A stretch of 64,000 bases of DNA from Ardenticatena maritima (GTDB taxonomy: Bacteria; Chloroflexota; Anaerolineae; Ardenticatenales; Ardenticatenaceae). Both the position numbers and the translations under genes were made by a program. Where the stretch lies: positions 496,001 through 560,000 of the forward strand of contig NZ_LGKN01000005.1 in NCBI RefSeq assembly GCF_001306175.1, read 5' to 3'. Below the pieces are notes generated by a model. It saw only the letters and a list, made by a program, of their open reading frames with translations. It was not told where the DNA came from and made no database searches. This document shows, one piece after another, positions 17,557 through 25,144 of the stretch; position 1 is the stretch's first letter; each line of letters starts with the position of its first letter.

Positions 17557-17585
17557 ACACGCGCCGACATGGCGTCGGCGCGTGT
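17557..17585 (-). terminator. Terminator after the TPR/PDWL gene
   Basis: A 12-bp perfect stem (ACACGCGCCGAC with its complement, loop of 5). Read on the minus strand it is followed by TTGTTTTGG, just after the stop codon of the TPR gene. Confidence 0.8.
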
Positions 17586-17601
17586 GGTGCGGCGGTGGTG
17601 G

Positions 17602-18753
17602 TTAGCGCAGGCTTTCAATCATGTTGCGCACTTCGTCTGCCATTTCGCTATCGGGGGCGATACGCAGATACTGCTCGAACATGAAGATGGCTTTCTGCTT
17701 TTGCCCCAGGTTCTGGTAAATCAAGCCCAGGTTGAGATAGGTCTCGGCGTGGTTACGGTCAATCGCCAGGGCTGTTTCAAAGGCTTTGATGGCGGGTTCA
17801 ACGTTGCCCTGCAAGAAGTAGACGCTTCCCAGGTAGTTGTAGGCTTCCACATGCCGCGGATTGAGTTTGACGGTGCGCTCGAAGAAGCGCGCGGCGGCGT
17901 CGAGGTCGTCGTTTTCGTAGGCGGCAAGCCCCATTTGGTAGGCGCGTGTGGCTTCGTCGCTGGCTTCCAGCGAGCTGTCGGTGAGCTGGTACTGCAAGGA
18001 TTCTTCTTCTTCGGCGGTGAGCTCGCCGCCACCGACAAGCCAGTCGGGTTCAGTGATGGCTTCCGCGGCGGCGGTGGGTTGTTCGCCCGCCACCCACTCT
18101 TCGGAGGATTCGGCTTCGGCGAAGATATCTTCGGCGTCGCCACGCAGCCAGTCGGGCAATTCTTCTTCGTCAATGCCCAGTAAACCGGTGTCAATGGCTG
18201 GTTCAGCGGTTGCGGCGGGGCTTGCGGCTTCCGCCTGGCCGCCTTGCAGCCAATCGGGGATTTCTTCTTCCGCTTCTTCTGCAACCTCGGCAACGCCAGC
18301 CTCACCTTCACCCTCGCCGCGCAGCCAGTCGGGCAATTCTTCTTCGTCAATGCCGAGTTCTTCCGCCGAGAAGGCTTCTTCTTCCTGCTCGGTGAACGAA
18401 ACCTCTTCCTCAAAAAGCGGCTCGGCGGTTTCCTCGCTCAACGCCTCTTCATCCACCGAGAGCATGTCCATGGTCTGTTCAAGGCTCAACTGTTCGCGCG
18501 CCCATGCCAACCCCGCCTGGGCGTGCGGATTTTCGGGGTCGAGAGCGAGGGCTTGTTCCAGCCATTCAATGGCTTGGGCGGCGCTGGGGGCGGTTGCCCC
18601 AAGCCAGATGAGACACCAGACGTTGTCTGGTTCAAGTTCGGAGGCTTGCAGAAAAAGGTCGTAGGCTGTGTTTTGGTCGCCTTGGTCGTACGCAGCGAGC
18701 GCCTGCTTGAAAAGGGCAATGAATTCGCTGCTGGCATTGGCAAGGCTGCTCAT
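17602..18753 (-). CDS. TPR protein with repeated PDWL motifs
   Basis: Soluble 383-residue protein in three parts. An N-terminal TPR pair (about 10-85) is followed by a highly acidic, disordered middle (about 90-245). A C-terminal TPR array (about 265-383) closes it, with NPRHVEAYNYLGSVYFLQGN and NHAETYLNLGLIYQNLGQK as clear units. The middle holds four copies of a short motif: LPDWLRG twice within an identical GIDEEELPDWLRG, IPDWLQG once and EPDWLVG once. Such motif arrays usually bind a partner domain. The gene has its own terminator and is divergent from a 56-residue basic protein. No enzymatic domain is present; a scaffold or adaptor role is inference. Confidence 0.8.
   Translation of the reverse strand: MSSLANASSEFIALFKQALAAYDQGDQNTAYDLFLQASELEPDNVWCLIWLGATAPSAAQAIEWLEQALALDPENPHAQAGLAWAREQLSLEQTMDMLSVDEEALSEETAEPLFEEEVSFTEQEEEAFSAEELGIDEEELPDWLRGEGEGEAGVAEVAEEAEEEIPDWLQGGQAEAASPAATAEPAIDTGLLGIDEEELPDWLRGDAEDIFAEAESSEEWVAGEQPTAAAEAITEPDWLVGGGELTAEEEESLQYQLTDSSLEASDEATRAYQMGLAAYENDDLDAAARFFERTVKLNPRHVEAYNYLGSVYFLQGNVEPAIKAFETALAIDRNHAETYLNLGLIYQNLGQKQKAIFMFEQYLRIAPDSEMADEVRNMIESLR
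18143..18177. repeat. 35-base direct repeat, copy 1 (PDWL motif coding)
   Basis: Identical over 35 bases to 18320-18354. Both copies encode the same acidic PDWL segment of the TPR protein, so the motif was duplicated recently enough for the DNA to remain identical, or is kept so by gene conversion. Confidence 0.9.
18320..18354. repeat. 35-base direct repeat, copy 2 (PDWL motif coding)
   Basis: Second identical copy of the segment at 18143-18177, in the same frame of the TPR gene, 177 bases away. Confidence 0.9.
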
Positions 18754-18872
18754 GCTGCACTCCTTTCTTTTTTACACCTATCTGGAACAAGGTGGTTGCT
18801 TGCGCTACAATCGTAGTTGAATACTATTAAAACACAGTCGAGGCGAAGAAGCAAGAGGGAGGAAAAGAAGAC

Positions 18873-19043
18873 ATGGCTCATAATCGTGCAGAACGCAAAC
18901 GTGAAATTCGCCGTCGCCGCCACCGCCGCGAAAAACTGCGCAAACTGCGGGCGCGGCTGGCGCAGGCGAAGAGCAGTGAAGAGCGCGCGCGCTTGATTGA
19001 GAAGATTCGCAAGATTAGCCCGCGTGCGCCGATTGAACTGTAA
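18873..19043 (+). CDS. Small basic coiled-coil protein, 56 residues
   Basis: Short gene with GAGGGAGGAAAAG upstream of the ATG and a strong terminator behind it. The product is extremely basic and helical (ERKREIRRRRHRREKLRKLR, then ARLAQAKSSEERARLIEKI) and ends KISPRAPIEL. This layout, including the KISP tail, recalls the small DUF6800-type proteins of Chloroflexota and Planctomycetota; that link is from memory and uncertain. The charge suggests binding to RNA, ribosome or DNA. It is divergent from the TPR/PDWL gene. Confidence 0.7.
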   Translation: MAHNRAERKREIRRRRHRREKLRKLRARLAQAKSSEERARLIEKIRKISPRAPIEL

Positions 19044-19061
19044 GTTTTTTGGGGATTGAAG

Positions 19062-19100
19062 AAGCGCCTTGCTTCGTTGGAAGCAAGGCGCTTTTCTTTT
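19062..19100 (+). terminator. Terminator after the 56-residue basic protein
   Basis: AAGCGCCTTGCTTC and its complement form a 14-bp perfect stem with a 4-base loop, followed by TTCTTTTG. Confidence 0.9.
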
Positions 19101-19145
19101 GCCGCCTCTGTGTTTCGGCAACGGCGCCCGCCGTCGTGCTGGTGT

Positions 19146-21932
19146 TTATCCCGTGTTGCGCAAACCCGCCGCAATGCCGTTCACAGCCAACAAGACGATG
19201 TCTTCCAGTTCGGCGCTGTTTTCGGGCGGGGGTGTTTCGCGCAAGCGCCGAATGAGCGCCACTTGAATGTAGTTCATGGGGTCAACGTATGGGTTGCGCA
19301 GGCGGATGCTTTGCTGCAACCAGGGTTCGTTTTCGAGTAGGTCGCTGTATCCGGTGATGCGCAAAATCATGCGTTCGGTGCGGGCGTGTTCTTCGCGGAT
19401 GGGGTCGAAGACGGCGGCGCGGGTGGCGTCGTCGGTGAGTGTGGCGTAGATGGCGGCGATGGTCATGTCGGCTTTGCGCAGGGACATTTGGGCGTTGTCA
19501 ATCACGGTGCGGAAGAAAGGCCACTGCCGATACATTTCACTGAGCAGGGCGATACGTTCTTCTTCATCGCCTTGCTCTACCCATGTTTCAAGTGCCGTGC
19601 CCAGCCCATACCATCCCGGCAGGTTGACGCGGGATTGCGTCCATGCGAAGACCCACGGAATGGCGCGCAGGTCGCTAATGCCTTGTGTTTGGCGGCGTTT
19701 GGCGGGGCGCGACCCGATGTTCAACCGTGTGATGTGGTCAATGGGTGTGGCTTCGTGGAAGTAGCGCAAAAATTCTGGGCGTTCCACCAGTGCGCGGTAG
19801 GTGCGGAAGGCAATCGCCGCCATCTCGTCCAGGGCGTTGCTCCACACGCTTTCCCGTTCGGGATGCGGGCGGCGGCCACTGCTGAGCAGGACGGCGTACA
19901 TGATTTGGTGCAGGTGGCGATGCGCCAGGTGAGGGTTGCCATAGCGGTGGCTAATCACTTCGCCCTGCTCGGTGACGCGGAAGCGCCCGCGCACGGATTC
20001 GGGGGGTTGGGCAAGGATGGCGCGCACGGCGTTGCCGCCGCCACGCCCGATGGTGCCGCCGCGCCCGTGGAAGAGTGTGAGTTGGATGTTGTAGCGGTCG
20101 CAGGTTTGGGCGAGCGCGCGCTGGGCTTTGAAGAGTTCCCAATTGGCGGTGAGGTAGCCGCCGTCTTTGTTGGAGTCGCTGTACCCAATCATGATTTGCT
20201 GGCGGTTGCCGCGCGCGGCGAGGTGCCGGCGGTACACGCTGTTTTCAAAAAGCGCGCTCATGATGCGCGGGGCGTTGTGCAGGTCTTCGATGGTTTCAAA
20301 CAGCGGCACGATGTCAATCTGCCCGAACAGGTTGGCGTCTTTGGCGAGCAAAAGCACTTCGAGCATGTCGCTGACGCTGGTGGTCATGCTGATGATGTAG
20401 GACTGAATGGCGCGTGGTCCGAGCAGGTCATGCGCACGGCGAATCAGGCGGAAGACGCGCACGGTTTCGTTGGTGTCGGGCGAGAAGGTGAGTTGCGCGG
20501 TGAGGGGGCGCGGGCTGTTGATTTCGCGTTCCAGCAATGCGACTTTGGTGTTTTCATCAAGTGCGGCGTAGTCGTCTGCCAGGGCGTAGCGTTTGAAAAT
20601 TTCGGCGAGTGTTTCCTCGTGGCGGCCGGAATGTTGGCGAATGTCCAGCGTTGCCAGGTGGAAGCCAAAGACTTGCACCTGCCGAATGAGGCGCGCCAAC
20701 CGCCCATTGGCGAGGATCTCGCCTTTGTGAGCGCGCAAACTTTCGTCAATTAGGCGCAGGTCGGCGAGGAATTCTTCGGGGTGGTGGTAGGCGCCGGGTT
20801 CGTGGAAGCCTTCGGTCCAGGCGTGTTCGGTTTCGCGCTGGGCGGCCATGATGCGGCGGTGCATGAAGACGAGTTTTTGGCGGTAGGGTTCATCGGCGAA
20901 GCGGTCCAGGATTTCGGGCGCTTCGTCCGGAAAGCGGGCGGCGTCTTCGGGAATGGAATCGAGCAGGGCTTGCGAGACGCCGATGCGTTTCTGCGACATG
21001 GTGAGTTCGTTGTAGAGTTCAGCGACTTCACGGCGGTAGAGTTTGAGCACGAGCGCTTTTTGGGCGCGCAGGGTTTCTTCGGTCACGTCTGTGGTGACGT
21101 AGGGGTTGCCGTCGCGGTCGCCGCCCATCCATGAGCCGAAACGCAGGAAGGAGGGAATGTCAAAGGCGGCGTCGGGGTACATGTCGGCGAGCGCGGCTTG
21201 CAAGTCCTCGTAGATGCGCGGAATGAGGTCGAAGAGTACGGTTTCAAAGTAGTAAAGCCCGTTGCGCACTTCATCCATGACGGTGGGGGGGCGTGGGCGT
21301 GTTTCGTTCGTTTGCCAGAGCGCGACGATGATTTCGCGGATGCGCTGAATGAGGCGGGCTTCTTCGTCGGGCAAGAGGTCGCGCGTGTCCATTTCGTAGA
21401 GGATGTTGGCAAGGGCTTGGAGTTTGGTGAGCACGGCGCGGCGCTGGGCTTCGGTGGGGTGGGCGGTAAAAACGGGCATGACGAGCGCGTCGCGCAGGAG
21501 CGCTTGCACGTCTTCGGCGGTAAATCCCTCTTCGCGCAGGCGGAAGATGGCGGCGGCGATGGATTCGCGCACGGGGTAGCCGTCGCGGGCGGCGGCACGG
21601 GCGCGGCGGCGCAAGACGCGCACGCGCTGTTCTTCTTCCGCCAGGTTGACGAGTTGGAAGTAGGTGGCAAAGGCTTTGATGATGGCTGCCGCCTGGCGCG
21701 GGTTCTGCGCCAGGCGCTCGGCGAGTTCCAGCGCTTGGCGTCCGGCGTCTTCATCGCCGGCGCGGTGCGCTTTGGTGAGGGCGCGCATGGTTTCTTCAAT
21801 GTCAAAGAGTTCACGCCCTTCTTGGGCGATGATGGTTTCGCCAAGGAGATTGCCAAGCAAGCGGATTTGTTCGCGCAGGCGTTCGTTGGGTGCGGCTTGC
21901 GCTGTGGGTTGGGATGTGGTTGAACGTGTCAT
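19146..21932 (-). CDS. ppc: Phosphoenolpyruvate carboxylase
   Basis: Biotin-independent anaplerotic enzyme that adds bicarbonate to PEP to give oxaloacetate. The product is 928 residues from the ATG at 21932, which has GGAGGGG six bases upstream; an extra 18-residue leader to 21986 is unlikely. Catalytic motifs are intact: VFTAHPTEAQRR (catalytic His), SWMGGDRDGNPYVT, the RHxGRHEE segment QHSGRHEETLAEI, GYSDSNKDGGYLTANWE, and the mobile Gly-rich loop FHGRGGTIGRGGG. The C-terminus VNGIAAGLRNTG matches the family end. It is monocistronic, with its own upstream region. Confidence 0.97.
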   Translation of the reverse strand: MTRSTTSQPTAQAAPNERLREQIRLLGNLLGETIIAQEGRELFDIEETMRALTKAHRAGDEDAGRQALELAERLAQNPRQAAAIIKAFATYFQLVNLAEEEQRVRVLRRRARAAARDGYPVRESIAAAIFRLREEGFTAEDVQALLRDALVMPVFTAHPTEAQRRAVLTKLQALANILYEMDTRDLLPDEEARLIQRIREIIVALWQTNETRPRPPTVMDEVRNGLYYFETVLFDLIPRIYEDLQAALADMYPDAAFDIPSFLRFGSWMGGDRDGNPYVTTDVTEETLRAQKALVLKLYRREVAELYNELTMSQKRIGVSQALLDSIPEDAARFPDEAPEILDRFADEPYRQKLVFMHRRIMAAQRETEHAWTEGFHEPGAYHHPEEFLADLRLIDESLRAHKGEILANGRLARLIRQVQVFGFHLATLDIRQHSGRHEETLAEIFKRYALADDYAALDENTKVALLEREINSPRPLTAQLTFSPDTNETVRVFRLIRRAHDLLGPRAIQSYIISMTTSVSDMLEVLLLAKDANLFGQIDIVPLFETIEDLHNAPRIMSALFENSVYRRHLAARGNRQQIMIGYSDSNKDGGYLTANWELFKAQRALAQTCDRYNIQLTLFHGRGGTIGRGGGNAVRAILAQPPESVRGRFRVTEQGEVISHRYGNPHLAHRHLHQIMYAVLLSSGRRPHPERESVWSNALDEMAAIAFRTYRALVERPEFLRYFHEATPIDHITRLNIGSRPAKRRQTQGISDLRAIPWVFAWTQSRVNLPGWYGLGTALETWVEQGDEEERIALLSEMYRQWPFFRTVIDNAQMSLRKADMTIAAIYATLTDDATRAAVFDPIREEHARTERMILRITGYSDLLENEPWLQQSIRLRNPYVDPMNYIQVALIRRLRETPPPENSAELEDIVLLAVNGIAAGLRNTG

Positions 21933-22043
21933 AAAGCCCCTCCGTGGTTGTTCGGCTGTTTTGCCGCCACCACGTTGTGGCTTCACCCCCCTTGGTGTGG
22001 GGGAATTGTGGGGGAAAGCGTCAAACGGTCAAGCGGATGTGGC

Positions 22044-22052
22044 TGTATAGCA
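22044..22052 (-). promoter_or_regulatory. Candidate extended -10 for ppc
   Basis: On the minus strand TGC is followed directly by TATACA, an extended -10 pattern about 110 bases before the ppc start codon. No good -35 is visible. Confidence 0.35.
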
Positions 22053-22094
22053 AAATGAGGTGAATTTGACATAATAAATATCATTTTATTACAA

Positions 22095-22105
22095 CTTGTT
22101 ACAAG
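22095..22105. promoter_or_regulatory. Palindrome in the ppc/regulator intergenic region
   Basis: CTTGTTACAAG is an 11-base palindrome with one central base, in a 274-base AT-rich divergent interval (21933-22206) that holds no gene. It could be an operator for the PRD regulator or for ppc. Nothing else in the interval looks structured apart from candidate promoters. Confidence 0.25.
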
Positions 22106-22206
22106 TGGAAGGAATTTATTGACTGTTTCACGGTGCGCCTTTGCTTGTATACTGAAAACTGTCCAAAGTCGTTGGACTGGTTGGGGGTTCACCTATTAGG
22201 CATACC

Positions 22207-23637
22207 ATGCCAAATCTTCATTTTCATCAACAGCAATTGCTCATACGGTTGTTGGAATCGTCAACACCGATGAGCGCCGCCGCATTGGGGGCTTCGCTTG
22301 GGCTGAGCCCGGCTCAGGTGCGGTATGCTTTACGGGGTGTGCAGGACTGGCTGGCGCGTTTTGGGCTTGCGCTCAGGATGCAAGCGGGGGTCGGCATCGT
22401 GATTGATGGGACTGTTGAGCAAAAAAGTGCCGCATTGGAAGCGTTGCGCCGGACGCAACAGAGCGTTTGGGTGGACGCAGAGCGGCGGCGTTTTTTGGCT
22501 CTTTACCTTCTCGCTGAAAACGAGCCTGCTATCCTCTATCAACTTCAACGGTTGACCACCGTTTCGCGGCGGACCCTCTTTTTGGATTTGGATGCGCTGA
22601 ATGAGTGGCTGGCTTCTTTCGATTTGATGCTCAAGAAGCGGCGCAACTATGGTGTGTGGATCCAGGGCGACGAAAAGAGCAAGCGGCAAGCCATAGCGGC
22701 GTTGCTGTGGGGGGCGTTTCCGGGGGCTGGAAGCAGTGTTCGCATTTCCTACGAGCATGGCATGATCCTGGATCGCACGCAATTGCCCGCTGTGAAATTG
22801 ATTGATGAGGTCGCGCAGATCATCAAACACCTTGATCTCAAACGTGGCTTGCACTACGTGGAGCGGGCTGAAACGCAAATGGGTGTGCGTTTTACCGACG
22901 AAGGGGCGTTGGCGTTAGCCTTGATGTTTGCTTTGCAAGTATGGCGTGTTCAGCAAGGGGATGTGGTGGATATTGCGGACGATTTGGTCTCGCGGGTTCA
23001 TACGTTGCCCATTTGGAATGTTGCAACGCGGATTGCTGAACGATTGATTTGGTGGTCGAACAATTCTGCATGGCCGGTTGATGAGATTGCTTTGCTGGCT
23101 ATGGCGCTGTTGGCGGCGCCTCGTGATGCCCTGTGGGTTGAGGATCTGGCGCTCGAGCCTCGCCTGGTTTCTCTTGTGGATGATTTCTTGCGGGAAGCGG
23201 CACAACAGTATGGCGCGCCGCAATTTTCGCATGACACAACCCTCCGAACGAACCTGCTTGTTCATGTCATTCCGGCATATTTTCGGCAGGCTTTTCGACT
23301 GTGGTTTCCCACGCCCAATGTCGAACTGCCGCCGCGCTATCACCGCGAATATGCACTGGCGCAGCGCTTGAATGCGCGTCTGGTTGATGAAGTTGGCGTT
23401 GAGTTGTCAACACAAGACCTGTTCAACATAGCGCTGCTTTTGCGTGCGACGTATCTTCACCAACAGCCCTATTACCCGTATCGTGTTTTGTTAGTTTGCC
23501 CCAGTGGTATGGCCACTTCACAAATACTGATGGCTCGTCTGAAGGCGCGGTTTCCTCGTTTTCGGCATATCGAAGTTGCTTCGTTGCGCACGCTCCACCA
23601 GCATGACTTGTCCTCCATATACCAACTCCATCGTTGA
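22207..23637 (+). pseudogene. PRD-type transcription regulator (BglG/MtlR-like), truncated by IS
   Basis: Regulator of the family that combines helix-turn-helix domains with PTS-regulation domains. The 476 residues show an N-terminal winged helix (LLIRLLESSTPMSAAALGASLG) and a second helix-turn-helix around LTTVSRRTLFLDLDALNEWL. Two PRD modules follow (about 190-390), then the start of an EIIB-like domain, VLLVCPSGMATSQILMARLKARF, with its Cys. The EIIB domain stops after about 38 residues, where the left end of the insertion element supplies the last codons and the stop; the expected EIIA domain is absent. No PTS transporter or sugar operon lies nearby. It is probably inactive or altered in control. 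Confidence 0.75.
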
Positions 23638-23647
23638 AGGGTACAAT
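23620..23647 (+). repeat. Left terminal inverted repeat of the IS630-family element
   Basis: Starts TACCAACTCCA and continues to a GTACAAT block. It matches the right end (24701-24728, inverted) at 19 of 28 positions. Confidence 0.8.
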
Positions 23648-23673
23648 AGCGGAAAAAAACCGGAGGCAAGAAG

Positions 23674-24639
23674 ATGCCTGGACGCAAAGCCCATACGCAT
23701 GGCGACCGGGCGATACGGAAGCGGTGTGGCAGGAGCGGTACCGCAAAGAAAAGCACCCGCAGCGCCGCGAGCGGGCCTGGGCATTCCGGCAGCCGGCCCG
23801 GGGAAAAAGCATCCGCCGGGTGGGCCAGGCGCCGGGCCGCAGCCGGAACACGCTGCACCGCTGGCTCAGGTGGTACAACGCAGGGGGCTGGGAGGAAGTG
23901 GTGCGGCGGACCCATGGCCGCCGTCCGGGCGCGCGTCAGGGGTCTCGGCTGAGGGAAGAACAGGCGGCGGCCCTGGAGGAAGCGGCCCGGCAGGGGCAGT
24001 TTCGCACGGTATGGGACGTGGTGGCTTGGGTGAAGGAAAACGTTGGGATGGCCTATTCGTATTCCGGCATGCATGCCTGGTTGCGCCGGCGGGGGTGGCG
24101 GCGGAAGCAGCCCCGCCCGCAAGGGGTGAAAGCCGATGAACAGGCCCAGACGGCCTGGAAAAAGGGGGGCTGAAAGCCCAGGTGGCGGGGTTCTGTGGCA
24201 AGAAGGTGCTGTTTTGGGATGAGATGCGTGTGGGAGGGTTGGACCAGATACGGCATCGGTGGGCGCCTCGGGGGATGAAACTGGTGCAGAAAGTGGCCAT
24301 GCGCTTTGAGTGGGTGTATCTGGTGCTGGCGGTGGCGCCGGGGCGTGGGGAGATTTGGTGGACCTGGATACCGACCATGGGGGCCGAAAGCCACAAAAAG
24401 GCCCTGGAAGCGGCGGCGCAGGCCACGGGCATGGAGGCGGTGATTTGGGACCGGGCGCCGGGGCATCGGGCCAAAGCGTTGGCAGGGGTGGCCGTACGAC
24501 GGATTTACCTGCCCCTTACTCGCCGGAGCTGAACCCAATAGAACGTTTGTTTGAAGAGGTGCGGCGGGCAGTGGAGGGGTACCGGTATCCCACGTTGGCG
24601 GAGAAACAGCAAGCGGTGGAAGCTGTGTTGCACAGGTAG
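23674..24639 (+). pseudogene. IS630-family transposase, frameshifted three times
   Basis: DDE transposase that can be read only by joining frames. MPGRKAHTHGD starts at 23674 behind AGGCAAGAAG. A frame change near 23705 leads to WQERYRKEKHPQRRERAW and the helix-turn-helix ARGKSIRRVGQAPGRSRNTL. A second change at the A5G6 run (24159-24169) leads to the catalytic domain with VLFWDEMRVGG and VIWDRAPGHRA. A third at CCCC (near 24513) leads to YSPELNPIERLFEEVRR with the catalytic Glu. Each break is repaired by adding one base. The A5G6 site could be programmed frameshifting; the other two look like decay or homopolymer undercalls. Confidence 0.8.
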
Positions 24640-24700
24640 CAGCAACGGCCTGACCTGGTGCGTTCGCTGACGAATTGGTCATGGATTCAGCAAGCCTTTA

Positions 24701-24728
24701 ATTGTCCTACTTAGAAGTGGAGTTGGTA
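24701..24728 (-). repeat. Right terminal inverted repeat of the IS630-family element
   Basis: Ends TGGAGTTGGTA and mirrors the left repeat at 23620-23647. The sequence from 24729 to 24883 beyond it holds no gene; one short open frame there (ending with a stop at about 24822) may be a remnant of the interrupted locus. Confidence 0.8.
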
Positions 24729-24883
24729 TTACTCTTTGGGGCGCGCAAAGGTGTTCCTGAAACGGTGATGAAGTGGTTTTTTGCGCACTTGGAGCATCGT
24801 TTGCCGTCATCGAAGGGGTAAAAACAGGGCGTAAAGACGTGGTTGCATGGATTTGCAAGTGGAAATGTGTATCGCATAACAAC

Positions 24884-24909
24884 AAACACCCGCCATTTGG
24901 CGGGTGTTT
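24884..24909 (-). terminator. Terminator after tRNA-Gly
   Basis: AAACACCCGCC and GGCGGGTGTTT form an 11-bp stem with a 4-base loop. Read on the minus strand it ends in TTTGTTGTT, directly downstream of the tRNA gene. Confidence 0.8.
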
Positions 24910-24923
24910 GCTTTGGCTCCAAA

Positions 24924-24995
24924 AGCGGGAGACGGGATTCGAACCCGCGACCCTCTGCTTGGAAGGCAGATGCTCTACCCCTGAGCTACTCCCGC
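24924..24995 (-). tRNA. tRNA-Gly (anticodon TCC)
   Basis: The minus strand folds as a standard cloverleaf. The acceptor GCGGGAG pairs with CTCCCGC, the D arm reads GCTCAGGGGTAGAGC, and the anticodon stem TCTGC/GCAGA holds loop CTTCCAA with anticodon TCC. The T arm reads GCGGGTTCGAATCCCGT. The discriminator base is T and no CCA is encoded. It lies about 200 bases from the IS630 element and has its own terminator. Confidence 0.95.
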
Positions 24996-25144
24996 ACACC
25001 TGCGCCTATTATACGCCGCCTCTGGTCTCGGTCAAACGCCTGGCGATGAACGCCCGCATGCCCCTTTGGTCTCCGCTCAAAGTCGAGTATGCTTTACGCC
25101 GCTTGATGTGCGAACCCGCCATCCCACGAGTGGAAGGAGCATGC

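Larger units (their letters stand above)
23620..24728 (+). mobile_element. IS630-family insertion sequence, decayed
   Basis: An element of about 1.1 kb bounded by inverted repeats: TACCAACTCCA at 23620 and TGGAGTTGGTA ending at 24728. Extended over 28 bases the two ends agree at 19 positions, including a shared ACAAT block. TA at both outer edges fits the TA target of IS630/Tc1 elements. Inside is a DDE transposase broken into three frames. It interrupts the end of the PRD regulator gene. No second copy lies in the window. Confidence 0.85.

Noticed and set aside
22115-22135. Possible parS half-site (TGTTTCAC) near ppc
   Set aside because: Only half of the classical 16-base parS palindrome is present, and the other half does not match.
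24729-24822. Short open frame after the IS as a restored C-terminus of the PRD regulator
   Set aside because: Joining it to the regulator gives no EIIB or EIIA sequence in either possible frame, so it is at most an unrecognised remnant.
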